Shown here piece after piece: positions 7,479 to 17,349 of a stretch of 64,000 nucleotides of DNA (positions are counted from its first letter, which is position 1; each line of letters begins with the position of its first letter). The notes beneath the pieces are model-generated. The model did no database searches. It worked only from the letters and a program-made list of their open reading frames with translations, and was not told the origin of the DNA. Position numbers and translations under genes: made by a program. The stretch comes from Candidatus Gastranaerophilales bacterium (lineage in GTDB: Bacteria; Cyanobacteriota; Vampirovibrionia; Gastranaerophilales; Gastranaerophilaceae): positions 1 to 64,000 of the forward strand of contig CAJUNK010000004.1 of assembly GCA_910587815.1 (NCBI GenBank), written 5' to 3'.

Positions 7479-8381
7479 ATGGGAATCAACCAAAAATCAA
7501 AAAAATATTTAGGCAGTTTTGAAGAATATTTAAAAAACGAAAAGAATTTTTCAATTCACACAATAAGGGCATATTTAGCCGATGTTTTGACATTTTTAAT
7601 TTGGGTAAACGAAGCGGATATAGAAGAAATTGATACAAAAAAATTCAGCGAATATCTTTATTTTATAGACAAAGCCAATTATACAAAAACAACAATTGCA
7701 AGAAAAATAGCTTCAATCAGGTCTTTTTACAGATTTTTATACAGGGAAGAAATTATTGATTTTAATCCAACGGATAGTGTCAATGGGCCAAAACGAACAA
7801 AAAATCTACCGAGTTTCTTATCGGATGATGAGATTGAAACAATCTTAACAAATGTTAAAATATCTACACCATCAGGATATAGAAATCGTGTAATATTTGA
7901 GCTTTTATGGGTTTCAGGTATGCGTATTAGTGAATTATCAGGCTTGAATTATGAAAATTTAAATCTTGAGCAAAATGAAATTACTGTATACGGAAAAGGT
8001 GCAAAAGAGCGAATAGTCTTAATTCCGGATAGGACAAAGGATGTATTAAAAAATTATATTGAAAATGTTTCAAATTTAATATGCAAAACAGAAAAATCAG
8101 CCAAATGTCCTGTTTTTATAAACAATCATGGTTACAGACTGCAAAATCAAAGTATTAGAAAAGCATTAAAAGAAGTGGTTAATAATATTGAAATATCTAA
8201 AAAGGTAACGCCTCACGTCTTTCGTCATTCATTTGCAACAAGATTATTGGAAAAAGGGGCAGATTTAAGAGTAGTGCAAGAACTTTTGGGGCATGCCAGC
8301 ATTGCAAATACACAAATTTACACCCATGTTTCAATACAACGATTAAAAACAGTATATGAAAAAACACATCCAAGAGCATAA
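7479..8381 (+). CDS. Tyrosine recombinase, XerC/XerD type
   Basis: 300 residues, the usual Xer length. N-terminal SAM-like core-binding domain (about 12-100; NFSIHTIRAYLADVLTFL), then the catalytic domain with all conserved residues: Arg in SGMRISELSGL, Lys in GKGAKER, His-x-x-Arg in HVFRHSFATRLLEKGAD, His in LLGHASIANTQ and the Tyr nucleophile in IYTHVS. It resolves chromosome dimers at dif or, in other settings, moves small elements. No integrase-style Arm-binding domain and no att sites nearby, so a housekeeping Xer is more likely than a mobile integrase. TATAAT at 7448-7453 lies about 25 bp before the ATG, with GGAA closer in. Confidence 0.9.
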   Translation: MGINQKSKKYLGSFEEYLKNEKNFSIHTIRAYLADVLTFLIWVNEADIEEIDTKKFSEYLYFIDKANYTKTTIARKIASIRSFYRFLYREEIIDFNPTDSVNGPKRTKNLPSFLSDDEIETILTNVKISTPSGYRNRVIFELLWVSGMRISELSGLNYENLNLEQNEITVYGKGAKERIVLIPDRTKDVLKNYIENVSNLICKTEKSAKCPVFINNHGYRLQNQSIRKALKEVVNNIEISKKVTPHVFRHSFATRLLEKGADLRVVQELLGHASIANTQIYTHVSIQRLKTVYEKTHPRA

Positions 8382-8455
8382 GAAAAATCAAACACGAATA
8401 TATTAGACAAAAGGGTAATATTTTTTAAAACAAATTTACATAAAATCTTTTTATT

Positions 8456-9553
8456 ATGAAAAGATTAATTTTAATATTTATTTTAATTTTAATTACAATA
8501 CTTCCCCTTATTTCCTGCGCCAAACAAAAAGATGCAGAACTTCGGTATGTTGAATATACAAAAATTATTCCACAAACACCAATCAATAAGAAGGAATTTT
8601 TTGGCTATATAAAAGCAGGAGGCGATACAGAACTTAGCTTTGAAACAGCAGGAAGAATCACAAAGGTAAACTTTACAGATGGCGATAGCGTAAAAAGAGG
8701 TCAAATAATTGCAGAACTTGATAATCAGATTTTAGAATTAGAGGAAAAGGAAAGTATAGCCTCTCTTTCAGATGCCTATGTTCAATATGAAAATGCAAAA
8801 AATTATTATGAGAGAATAGATAAACTTCATAAAGTTGGCGGCATTTCAGATAACGACTGGGATAAAGCCAAAACACAGATGCAATCAAAAAGTCATCAAA
8901 TTGAAATTGCGAAGGAACAGGTTATTATATCCAAAAAAAGAAGCGGATATGGAAAATTGTATGCACCAGATAATGGAATAATTCTAAAAAAATTAAAAGA
9001 ACCAAACCAATACACAGACCCAGGACAACCCGTAGTTTTATTCCAAGATAACAGAAAAACTGAAGCAAAAATCTTTGTATCAGAAAAATATATAAATGAT
9101 TTATACAACGGCAAAGATGTAGAAATTCTAACAGAAGAACAAGATAGCAATATAAAAAGGCTGGCAAAAATAAAAAGTATTACAAAAACAAGCATAAATG
9201 AAGGAGCATATAGAGTAACAGTTTTATTTGATAAGAAATATCCAGAACTAAAAGATGGAATGGCAATTAGGGCACTAATTGAATTTGAACCTGAAAAAAA
9301 TGAGCAGAAAAAAATAATACAACTTCCAGTTAATGCAGTTTTAGAAGACCAGCACTCTAGCTATGTTTGGGTTTTAGAAGATATTAAAAATGAAATAGCA
9401 TTTGTCAAAAGAAAAGATATAAGGGCAATTGATGTTAAAAACAATTTTATTACAGTAGAAGGACTCAGACGAAACGATTTAGTAGTGACACGCGGAGTTG
9501 GAGAAATTATGAATGGACAAAAAGTAAAGATAAAAAACGGAGATGAAATTTAG
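8456..9553 (+). CDS. RND efflux periplasmic adaptor lipoprotein
   Basis: 365 residues, membrane fusion protein family. The N-terminus is a lipoprotein signal with lipobox LISC at about residues 18-21. It then has a barrel-sandwich (lipoyl-like) half starting GYIKAGGDTELSFETAG, with VKRGQIIAELDN, a short helical hairpin (about 90-160), the second half-lipoyl YAPDNGIILKKL, a beta-barrel and a C-terminal membrane-proximal domain. It links the inner-membrane pump just downstream (12 bp gap) to an outer-membrane channel not present here. TAAAAT (8441-8446) ends nine bases before the ATG, with no SD. Confidence 0.9.
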   Translation: MKRLILIFILILITILPLISCAKQKDAELRYVEYTKIIPQTPINKKEFFGYIKAGGDTELSFETAGRITKVNFTDGDSVKRGQIIAELDNQILELEEKESIASLSDAYVQYENAKNYYERIDKLHKVGGISDNDWDKAKTQMQSKSHQIEIAKEQVIISKKRSGYGKLYAPDNGIILKKLKEPNQYTDPGQPVVLFQDNRKTEAKIFVSEKYINDLYNGKDVEILTEEQDSNIKRLAKIKSITKTSINEGAYRVTVLFDKKYPELKDGMAIRALIEFEPEKNEQKKIIQLPVNAVLEDQHSSYVWVLEDIKNEIAFVKRKDIRAIDVKNNFITVEGLRRNDLVVTRGVGEIMNGQKVKIKNGDEI

Positions 9554-9565
9554 ATATTTTTTAAA

Positions 9566-12500
9566 ATGAATATTACAGATTTCTTTATAAAAAATAAAAT
9601 ACTTTTAATAGTTTTAACCCTGATTTTATGCATCGGCGGTTTTTTTTCTTACAGCAATATAAAAAGAAATGAAGACCCCGGATTTAAAATAAGAACCGCA
9701 ACAATCACTACACAATGTCCTAATATGAATGCAGATGAAGTGGATAGATATGTAAGCCAAACCATTGAAGATGTAATTTTAGAAATGGATGAGGTTGAAC
9801 ATATTAAAGTGCAATCTTATAATGGGCTTTCTATGATTTTTGTAGAAATTTACGAAACCTTTGATGACATTCAGCCTATTTGGGATAAATTAAGACGTAA
9901 AGTGGATAAAATAAAAAACAGACTGCCAAACAATTTACAACCATTTGTAAATGATGAATTTGCAGATGTCTACGGCACAATATTTTCAATATCTGGGGAC
10001 GATTATTCATATAAAGAACTAAAAGATATGGCTGATGATATTAAAGATGAGCTTTTAACTCTTGACAATATTGGTAAAGCAGAATTAATGGGAAACCAAA
10101 AAGAGGTAGTTTATTTAAATTTCAGCCCAAATAATACTTTAGTAAATAAAATTGACCACACACTATTAAAAAATTATCTGCAAAAAACAAACATTCTAGG
10201 ACAAGGCGGATATATAAGAATAAACAATGATGCAAAAGGAGAAAACATATTAATAGAAGGCACAAGCAGCTTCAGCAACGTCGATGATATTAAAAACATA
10301 CCAATAAACATTATGGGAAAAAGCATTAAATTATCGGATATCTATGAAGTTAAAAAAGGATATATAGACCCGCCAAGTGCCATTACAAGAAGTAATGGTA
10401 AAAATGCAATACTTTTTGTTCTGTCAATGAAAGAGAATGGTAATATTTTAAAATGGACAGATGAAATAAAAGATGAAATAAAAAGATTAAAAGCAAATTA
10501 TCCTATTGGAATAAACTTTGATATTTTAGCATTACAAGGAGAATATGTTAAAACACTTACTGATAAATTTACATCAAGCCTTATTCAAAGCATTGTAATA
10601 GTTATTGTGCTTGTGCTTTTAATTTTAGGAATTAAAACAGGTGTAATAATTGGCAGCATAATATTATGCATCATTTTATCTACACTTTTTATTATGGAAA
10701 AATTTGGCCTAGGGTTGGATAAAATATCTTTAAGCGCACTTATAATCTCGCTTGGAATTTTAGTAGATAATTCAATTGTTATAGCAGAAGGGTGCATAGA
10801 AAGCATCAAAACAAAGTCTTGCACAACATTTAATGAAATTCAAAAAATTGTAACTGATGTTGCAAAAAAATATCAAACACCGCTTTTTTGCGTCAGCATC
10901 ATTACATCATTAGCGTTTTTACCCATTTATCTTGCAAAAAGTGCTGTGAGTGAATATTCATCAGCCCTATTTAAAGTGATGTTTATAACACTTTTATTCA
11001 GCTGGTTTTATTCCACAACACTTCTGCCTTATTTAATTTCAATATTTTTAAATAAAAATGAGGACAAAAAAGAAATAAATTTAACAAACAATTTATTAAA
11101 ATTTTTCACACCAATTATAAAATTCAGCACAAATAATCCTAAAAAAACTGTATTTTTTGCAGGCATTGCATTATTTGCATCATTTTTACTGTTCTCCTTT
11201 GTGCCAAAGATATTTTTTCCAGATTCAGACAGAAGTATGTATGAAATAAGGGTGAATTTGTCTGAAAATGCCAATATTTTTCAAACCAAAGATGTAATCA
11301 TTAAAATTGAAGATTTTATAAAAAAAGAACCCGAAACAAGAAATTTTTCAAGCTATATAGGCACTTCTGCCCCAAGATATGTTTTATCATCAAGCCCTGT
11401 GGCAGATAGGGAAAATTTTGGCATGATACTTGTAAACACTGATGATTACAGAAATGTAGATAAATGCATAAAAAAAGTAAAGACATTCATAAACAATAAT
11501 TTTTCAGATATAAATTCAGTTGTAAGAAAAGTACCTTTAGGCCCGCCTTATGATGCGCCGGTTGAAATAAGGTTTTATGGCCTAAATGCAGATAAGATAT
11601 TCAAAAATGTATATAAGTTTCAAGATGAACTTAAAAAAATAGAAGGCGTTTATTTGGTTAAAAATGATTGGGGATATAAAACACCGAGAATTAAAATTGA
11701 TATAAATAACGCTGCTGCTGCAAGACTAGGGCTAACTTCTTATGATATTTTATCCTCAGTAAAATCAGCATATCAAGGGGAAGAACTTTCAAACTATTTT
11801 GAAGATACTACCAATATTCCAATAATTTATAAAATGGATGAAAATTTAAGAAAAACCACAGAAAATATAAACACCCTTGAAATATTGTCAAACGATAAAA
11901 AGGTAATACCGATGTCTGAAGTTGCAAACATTAGTTTAAAATTTGAATACCCAAAAATTTTCAGGCGTGATAACAGACCAAACATTACCCTGCAAGGCTG
12001 GATAGATGAAAACACAACGGCAAATGCAGTTATAGAAAAAATGAAGAAAACACTTGATAAAGAAAAGTGGGAATTTGGATATGGATATGAAATAGGAGGC
12101 AGCTATGAAAATTCCAAAAAAGGGAATAAATCAATTTCAGATGAAATCCCTGTGGCATTTAGCATTATATTATTAATTTTACTTGCATATTTTAATAGTA
12201 TTAAAAAACCTTTGATGATTGCACTATGCGCCATAATGGCGTTAATTGGAGCAAATTTAGGACTGTTTATAACACATTCATATTTTGGTTTTATGACATT
12301 TTTAGGATATATTTGCCTTGTTGGGATTGCAACAAATAATTGCGTCATATTGCTTGATTCTATTGAAGGAGAGGATATTGAACAAATTAAAAATGCTGCA
12401 ATTTCAAGGGTTGTACCCGTTTTTTTAACAGCAGTGACTACAATAGGCGGTATGCTGCCACTTTGGATAGGGCGTGATCCAATGTTTTCAACGCTTGCAA

Positions 12501-12607
12501 TAGCAATAATTTTTGGACTTATATCGTCAGTTATAATTACCCTTGTTGTGCTTCCTGCAATGTATATTATAATTTTCGGGATTTCAAAACCTGCACAAGA
12601 GAAATGA
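9566..12607 (+). CDS. RND-family inner-membrane efflux pump (AcrB-like)
   Basis: 1013 residues, normal for an RND permease, with duplicated halves: an N-terminal TM segment (about 12-30), a periplasmic porter domain, five TM helices (about 340-500), TM7 (about 525-545), a second porter domain, and a final five-TM block (about 855-1005). In TM4, SLGILVDNSIVIAEG carries the proton-relay Asp; the second half has a matching LVGIATNNCVILLDS. Family features such as NEDPGFKIRTATI at the N-terminus resemble the HAE1/'efflux RND transporter permease' group rather than metal CusA pumps. Substrate unknown. Its 3' end overlaps the convergent bioF-type gene by 41 bp. Confidence 0.92.
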   Translation: MNITDFFIKNKILLIVLTLILCIGGFFSYSNIKRNEDPGFKIRTATITTQCPNMNADEVDRYVSQTIEDVILEMDEVEHIKVQSYNGLSMIFVEIYETFDDIQPIWDKLRRKVDKIKNRLPNNLQPFVNDEFADVYGTIFSISGDDYSYKELKDMADDIKDELLTLDNIGKAELMGNQKEVVYLNFSPNNTLVNKIDHTLLKNYLQKTNILGQGGYIRINNDAKGENILIEGTSSFSNVDDIKNIPINIMGKSIKLSDIYEVKKGYIDPPSAITRSNGKNAILFVLSMKENGNILKWTDEIKDEIKRLKANYPIGINFDILALQGEYVKTLTDKFTSSLIQSIVIVIVLVLLILGIKTGVIIGSIILCIILSTLFIMEKFGLGLDKISLSALIISLGILVDNSIVIAEGCIESIKTKSCTTFNEIQKIVTDVAKKYQTPLFCVSIITSLAFLPIYLAKSAVSEYSSALFKVMFITLLFSWFYSTTLLPYLISIFLNKNEDKKEINLTNNLLKFFTPIIKFSTNNPKKTVFFAGIALFASFLLFSFVPKIFFPDSDRSMYEIRVNLSENANIFQTKDVIIKIEDFIKKEPETRNFSSYIGTSAPRYVLSSSPVADRENFGMILVNTDDYRNVDKCIKKVKTFINNNFSDINSVVRKVPLGPPYDAPVEIRFYGLNADKIFKNVYKFQDELKKIEGVYLVKNDWGYKTPRIKIDINNAAAARLGLTSYDILSSVKSAYQGEELSNYFEDTTNIPIIYKMDENLRKTTENINTLEILSNDKKVIPMSEVANISLKFEYPKIFRRDNRPNITLQGWIDENTTANAVIEKMKKTLDKEKWEFGYGYEIGGSYENSKKGNKSISDEIPVAFSIILLILLAYFNSIKKPLMIALCAIMALIGANLGLFITHSYFGFMTFLGYICLVGIATNNCVILLDSIEGEDIEQIKNAAISRVVPVFLTAVTTIGGMLPLWIGRDPMFSTLAIAIIFGLISSVIITLVVLPAMYIIIFGISKPAQEK

Positions 12608-13748
12608 TATCTTCATTTTCTATGCCAGAATTTAGTGAAATTCTAAGGCGGGCAGTGTTTTTTGCAACGGTTGGATATCTGATTGGCAAAATATAAAAAC
12701 CGTTTTGAATTAGATAATTTGAAAATTCAACAGCGCGGGAATTTTCCCCTAAAACCAGAGGTGCAATATAACTTTCGCCTAAAATTTCATAATTTTTCAA
12801 TTCATCACGTAATAAATTATTTAAGGAAAATAATTTATTTTGAAGCCTGTTATCCTTTAAAATCACGTTTTTCAAGGCAAAATAAGAAAATGCAACACTA
12901 ATTTCAGGAAGAGTGGTTGAAAATATAAATGAACGCGCAAAATTCACAAGATAATCAATCAAAATTTCACTTCCAACAACAAAAGCTCCGTAAGAACCTA
13001 TTGCCTTTCCAAATGTTGCAAGAATTAAATCCACTTTATTAAGCGCATTTTGTTCTTTTGCAATACCAATGCCATTTCCATATACCCCAAAACTATGCGC
13101 CTCATCAATAATTAAAAGTGTATTGAATTCTTCCTTTAATTCAGCCAATTTATTGATATCAGCTATATCGCCATCCATACTAAAAAGGCTTTCTGATGAA
13201 ATTATTGCTTTTTTATAATTTTTTCTGTATTTAGTTAATTTATTTTGCAAATCATCATAATCAAGATGTTTGTATGGAATAATTTTTGCCTTTGATAATC
13301 TTATACCATCAATTATACTTGCATGGTTTAATCTATCCACAAAAACCACATCATCTGCATCAACCAAAGAAGAATATACGCCAACATTTCCATGATAGCC
13401 GCTATTGAAAATGAGGGCTTTTTCTTTATTAAAGACTCTTGCTAAATATTCTTCTAATTCCAAATATATAGAATTTGTGCCGCAAAGAAGCCTTGCAGAA
13501 GGATTTGAAATTTTACCACCATTATCTAAATAATCTTTTAAGAATGCGTTTTTCAGGTTTTCATCAGATGAAATTCCAAGATAATCATTTGATGAAAAAT
13601 TTAAAAGTCTTTTTTTGCAAGCATTTTTTTCATCTTTTAAGATTATATATTTACCATCTTGAACTATATCTTTGATATTTCTAAATGATGCACTGCTTTT
13701 TAACCCATAAAGAGCATCGTTATAAAAATCAAGCAAACTATTTTTCAT
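12567..13748 (-). CDS. bioF: Alpha-oxoamine synthase (BioF-type)
   Basis: 393 residues, fold-type I PLP enzyme that condenses an acyl-CoA with a small amino acid. Visible motifs: NFSSNDYLGIS (about 49), GYHGNVG, DRLNHASIIDGIRLS, SLFSMDGDIADI, IDEAHSFGVYG (PLP-ring Asp), and ATFGKAIGSYGA with the Schiff-base Lys. Closest to 8-amino-7-oxononanoate synthase (pimeloyl-CoA plus alanine, biotin pathway), but glycine C-acetyltransferase (Kbl) shares these motifs and no other bio gene is here. The start is the ATG at 13748; a TTG two codons upstream is less likely. It overlaps the stop of the AGCS symporter gene by 11 bp and so is co-translated with it. Confidence 0.82.
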   Translation of the reverse strand: MKNSLLDFYNDALYGLKSSASFRNIKDIVQDGKYIILKDEKNACKKRLLNFSSNDYLGISSDENLKNAFLKDYLDNGGKISNPSARLLCGTNSIYLELEEYLARVFNKEKALIFNSGYHGNVGVYSSLVDADDVVFVDRLNHASIIDGIRLSKAKIIPYKHLDYDDLQNKLTKYRKNYKKAIISSESLFSMDGDIADINKLAELKEEFNTLLIIDEAHSFGVYGNGIGIAKEQNALNKVDLILATFGKAIGSYGAFVVGSEILIDYLVNFARSFIFSTTLPEISVAFSYFALKNVILKDNRLQNKLFSLNNLLRDELKNYEILGESYIAPLVLGENSRAVEFSNYLIQNGFYILPIRYPTVAKNTARLRISLNSGIENEDIISLVQVLKSRKL

Positions 13749-15297
13749 CTTCAAACCAAACTTTATTCATGGCTGAAATTATATTATATTTTTTGCAATA
13801 TTCAATTAAATCAGTCTTTATCTCTTTGATTAATACAAATACTGCAATTAAATTCGGCACTGCCATTGCAAGCAAAGTTGCATCTGTAAAATCAATAACA
13901 CTTTGTATATTCATTGCAGAACCTATCACGATAAACATACAAAATAATATCTGATAAAATTTTGTTCTTTTAAAACCTTCGCCAAACATATAGCCCCAAG
14001 CTTTTTGACCATAATAAGACCAAGAAATTATTGTAGACACTGCAAATAAAATTATTATGATAGCCAAAACATAGGGAAGAAAACTTGCAACACTTGAAAA
14101 AGCTGCCGAAGTCAGTTCAACACCCGAAATTCCTTCGTTATATTCTAAATATTTACCAGTTATGATTATTACAAATGCAGTCATAGAACAAACAATAACG
14201 GTATCAAAAAAAGGCTCCATCAGAGATACAAAACCTTGAGACACAGGTTCTTTTGTTTTAACCGCAGCGTATGCAATAGGCGCAGAACCTGAACCTGCCT
14301 CGTTTGATTGAATTGAGCGTCTCATTCCCATTATGATACATCCTACAATACCGCCAGTAACTGCTTTTGGAAAAAAAGCCTCCTCAAAAATTATACCAAG
14401 TGCATGTGGCACTTGAGTAATATTTGCAAATATTATTATCAAACAAATAATGATATAAAGACCACACATAAATGGAACAACTTTTGATGTTACATTTGCT
14501 ATGCTTTTAATTCCACCAACAATTACAAGACCAACAAGAATTGCAATAATCAAGCCAAATATCCAGCTATGGTTGTAAAATATACTTGCTTCGCCACCAG
14601 TTATATTTATAAACTGTTTGGCCGCTTGATTTGCTTGAAACATACAGCCGCCGCTTAATGCACCTGGAATACACATAAGTGCAAAAAATATTGCTAAAGG
14701 CTGCCCCAGCCATCTTAAACCCTTTCTTGTAAGCCCATGGGCTATATAAAACATTGGGCCGCCTGAAACTGAACCATCGGCATTAAATCTTCTGTATTTT
14801 AAAGAAAGTGTTACTTCGCAAAATTTTAATGCCATACCAAATATGGCACCAATACCCATCCAAAACATAGCACCAGGCCCGCCAATAGATATTGCTATCG
14901 CAACGCTTGCAATATTGCCAAGACCAACTGTACCTGAAAGCGCTGTAGCTAAAGCCCCGAATGATGATACTTCACCATCTTTTGAATTGTATGATTCGTT
15001 GAATTCTTTTTTCTTTTTGCAAAAAATTTGTTTTAAAGAATGCTTAAAACCCCAAATGCCTATCCACCTTAAATAAAAAGTTGCAATAATGCTTGATATT
15101 AAAAGAAACAAAATAACAAAAGGAACTTTTACCCCTGCAATGTTTGCAGGATAAAATACAATTTTTGAAAAAACATCTGAAAATGGAGCAAAATATTTAT
15201 CAATCTCTTGGTCAATACTTGCAGCATAAGCACTAGCCGGTGCAAACAACACGGCTGTAAGTATCAGGGCTAATTTTTGAAAAATACCTCTTGTCAT
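13738..15297 (-). CDS. Sodium:alanine/glycine symporter (AGCS family)
   Basis: 519 residues from the ATG at 15297, which has GAGAG five bases upstream; a GTG four codons earlier is less likely. An N-terminal signal-like helix (about 5-26) is followed by roughly ten TM segments. AGCS hallmarks: GALATALSGTVGLGNIASVA (about 100-119), GPGAMFWMGIGAIFGMALKF, and NEAGSGSAPIAYAA in the middle. Imports alanine or glycine with sodium. Directly upstream of and overlapping the BioF-type gene, whose substrate is alanine (or glycine for Kbl), which suggests a substrate-supply partnership. Confidence 0.93.
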   Translation of the reverse strand: MTRGIFQKLALILTAVLFAPASAYAASIDQEIDKYFAPFSDVFSKIVFYPANIAGVKVPFVILFLLISSIIATFYLRWIGIWGFKHSLKQIFCKKKKEFNESYNSKDGEVSSFGALATALSGTVGLGNIASVAIAISIGGPGAMFWMGIGAIFGMALKFCEVTLSLKYRRFNADGSVSGGPMFYIAHGLTRKGLRWLGQPLAIFFALMCIPGALSGGCMFQANQAAKQFINITGGEASIFYNHSWIFGLIIAILVGLVIVGGIKSIANVTSKVVPFMCGLYIIICLIIIFANITQVPHALGIIFEEAFFPKAVTGGIVGCIIMGMRRSIQSNEAGSGSAPIAYAAVKTKEPVSQGFVSLMEPFFDTVIVCSMTAFVIIITGKYLEYNEGISGVELTSAAFSSVASFLPYVLAIIIILFAVSTIISWSYYGQKAWGYMFGEGFKRTKFYQILFCMFIVIGSAMNIQSVIDFTDATLLAMAVPNLIAVFVLIKEIKTDLIEYCKKYNIISAMNKVWFEDEK

Positions 15298-15359
15298 AAA
15301 ATCTCTCACTCTAATTTTTACGTTTTTAAAACAAATAAATATTACTTATTCTTCAGATA

Positions 15360-15932
15360 CTATCTATCCAGCGGAATTAATAAAACCTGCCCCACCTGAA
15401 GACCTTCTGCACTTGTAATATTATTTATTCTCTTTATTTCTTCAATTTTTTTTGCGTCATATTTCCCGTAAAATCTATATGTGATTTTATTAAGGGTATC
15501 GCCACTTTTTATTGTATATTTTTCCTGGTGTATATCTTCATCAATATCTTTTGTATCAGATATTACTTCTAAATTTGCCTTAGTTTTAGGAAGTTGTGGC
15601 TCTATATTGTTTTTATTTGATGGAATAGAAGATATCCACACTATAAACCCCACCAATACCAAAAAAATTGCACCGCCAATAAGCCCTAAGCCCAAAAATA
15701 CGTTCTTTGGGTTAGCTTGTGTTTTTCCGGATGCAGAATTGCTTCCTTGTGAAACAGATTTTTTAAGGGTATTTTTTCCAAGACTTCTGTACAATACATC
15801 CAATTCTGGAGTTTTATTCACCCTGATAAATTGATTAGAAACAGAAGAACGTTTACCTTGAAATTTTACATTTTCAAGCATAGACATTCTTTCTTTTGTA
15901 AGATTTGATCTGTGCAGGGTGGAACTTTTCAT
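15360..15932 (-). CDS. Single-pass membrane protein with C-terminal LysM
   Basis: 190 residues. About 75 polar residues come first, then one TM helix (about 79-101), then a short linker and one LysM domain (about 139-187; KYTIKSGDTLNKITYRFYG ... LQVGQVLLIP). Topology by charge is N-in, so the LysM faces the periplasm and probably binds peptidoglycan glycan strands. GGTGA lies eight bases before the ATG at 15932; downstream Met residues at 16 and 18 are possible alternative starts. It sits upstream of the AGCS-bioF pair on the same strand, 63 bp away. No catalytic domain, so a structural or regulatory wall protein. Confidence 0.8.
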   Translation of the reverse strand: MKSSTLHRSNLTKERMSMLENVKFQGKRSSVSNQFIRVNKTPELDVLYRSLGKNTLKKSVSQGSNSASGKTQANPKNVFLGLGLIGGAIFLVLVGFIVWISSIPSNKNNIEPQLPKTKANLEVISDTKDIDEDIHQEKYTIKSGDTLNKITYRFYGKYDAKKIEEIKRINNITSAEGLQVGQVLLIPLDR

Positions 15933-16037
15933 AGAATAATCACCGTTTTAAAACTTATTCGCTACAATAGTAATAAAAACATGGTCAAAATTCAAGAAAA
16001 TTTCGTTGGACGCATTAAGAAATATTACAGGACACCT

Positions 16038-16610
16038 CTATTTATTAAGTATATATTTTTTAGCACCGCTAAACATGGCATTTAAAAGCTTTTCATTAGC
16101 ATCGGTATCAAAATCGCCTTCTTGTAAATATTCTACAAAAATATTTTTCCAAAGATTAAACAATTCCTCTTTTTCGATATTTAAAATTTCACCAATTTTT
16201 TGCAATTCGGCAAAATCTGCGGACAAAGGCCTTGCACCGCGCAAAATATCAACCATTTGAAGTCTTTTTCTTCTTTCGAATTTTTTTAAGAATTCAACAG
16301 TTGTAAGCTTATTTTTCTTAATATATTCTTTAATGGTATCAAGATTTTTATTGTATGGAACAGGATCTGATTGAATAACATATTCATCAAATTCTTCAGG
16401 TAAAATATCCATCACAACAGCTATACGTTCTAAAGTCGTTCCTCTTGTTGAGAAAGGTATAGCTTCATCAATCAAATTATACACATAAGAAAGAGTTACC
16501 CCTATCATTTGGGCAAAATCCTTCTTATGGATTTGATTTTTCTCCAAAAAGTCACTCACCTTTTTAGAGCTCTTTTGGTTTGCTTTTTGTTTGTTTTTTT
16601 TCTCCTGCAT
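16038..16610 (-). CDS. Double helix-turn-helix (XRE-like) protein
   Basis: 190 residues, lysine-rich start (MQEKKNKQKANQKSSKK). It has an HTH-like unit at about 19-75 (VSDFLEKNQIHKKDFAQMIG, then SYVYNLIDE) and a second similar unit at about 92-150 (IKEYIKKNKLTTVEFLKKF ... LRGARPLSADFAELQKIGEIL). Tandem HTH units suggest a protein that binds two adjacent DNA sites, but neither recognition helix matches a specific regulator I know. AGGAG lies ten bases before the ATG. Divergent from pth, with 142 bp between them that could hold its operator. Confidence 0.7.
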   Translation of the reverse strand: MQEKKNKQKANQKSSKKVSDFLEKNQIHKKDFAQMIGVTLSYVYNLIDEAIPFSTRGTTLERIAVVMDILPEEFDEYVIQSDPVPYNKNLDTIKEYIKKNKLTTVEFLKKFERRKRLQMVDILRGARPLSADFAELQKIGEILNIEKEELFNLWKNIFVEYLQEGDFDTDANEKLLNAMFSGAKKYILNK

Positions 16611-16752
16611 TGTATTTGTGCTCCTGATTTTTCGTGTTATTATGCATATAATGAATAACTGTTTTTAAACTTTTTTTGTATAGCTTACCCAAGCTAAATA
16701 CAAGATTAATTTATATCACACCACAAATGCTAATAGAGAGAGGTCTTAGCCA

Positions 16753-17325
16753 ATGGATGCACCACTAAAAGCAATTATCGGACTTGGTAATCCTGAAACC
16801 AAATATAATAATACCAGACATAATATCGGCTTTATGGTAGTCGATAAGATTTTACAATCTTACAATATCAAATTATCTGAAAAATTCAAAGCTTTTTTTG
16901 CAAAAAAAGATAATATTTTATTTCTTTTGCCCACCACATATATGAATCTATCCGGAGATGCCGTTATTGAGCTTGTAAACTTTTATAAACTAAAACCAAG
17001 TGATTTACTTGTAATTTATGATGATATTAGCCTTGAAATTGGTACTATAAGATTCAGAAAAGATGGTTCAGATGGAGGACACAACGGCATAAAATCAATC
17101 ATAAAATGTCTTTCAAGTGATAAATTTAACAGATTAAAAGTAGGAATAGGCCCCAAAAACCCAAATATGGATTTAGCAGCATTTGTCTTGCAAAAATTTT
17201 CCAAAGAAGAGCTTGAAATAATTGATAAAGTTTCAGATATTGCAAAAGATGGAGCAATAGAATGGACAAAAACTGATTTTGAGAAAATACAATCAAAATA
17301 CAACAAAAATTGGAATTTAAAATAA
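16753..17325 (+). CDS. pth: Peptidyl-tRNA hydrolase
   Basis: 190 residues, standard bacterial Pth. The family signature IIGLGNPETKYNNTRHNIGF includes catalytic His23 and Asn13. The Asp that activates it is in VIYDDISLEIG (about 97-98), and the substrate-binding Asn is in GGHNGIKSI. It recycles peptidyl-tRNA released from stalled ribosomes in the cytosol. GAGAGG precedes the ATG. A TATAAT for the next gene begins seven bp after its stop. Confidence 0.95.
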   Translation: MDAPLKAIIGLGNPETKYNNTRHNIGFMVVDKILQSYNIKLSEKFKAFFAKKDNILFLLPTTYMNLSGDAVIELVNFYKLKPSDLLVIYDDISLEIGTIRFRKDGSDGGHNGIKSIIKCLSSDKFNRLKVGIGPKNPNMDLAAFVLQKFSKEELEIIDKVSDIAKDGAIEWTKTDFEKIQSKYNKNWNLK

Positions 17326-17349
17326 AAAAAGTATAATTATTATTAGCTT

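Noticed and set aside
7479..8381. Integrase of a mobile element
   Set aside because: Length and domains fit a housekeeping Xer protein; no cargo, att repeats or phage genes around it.
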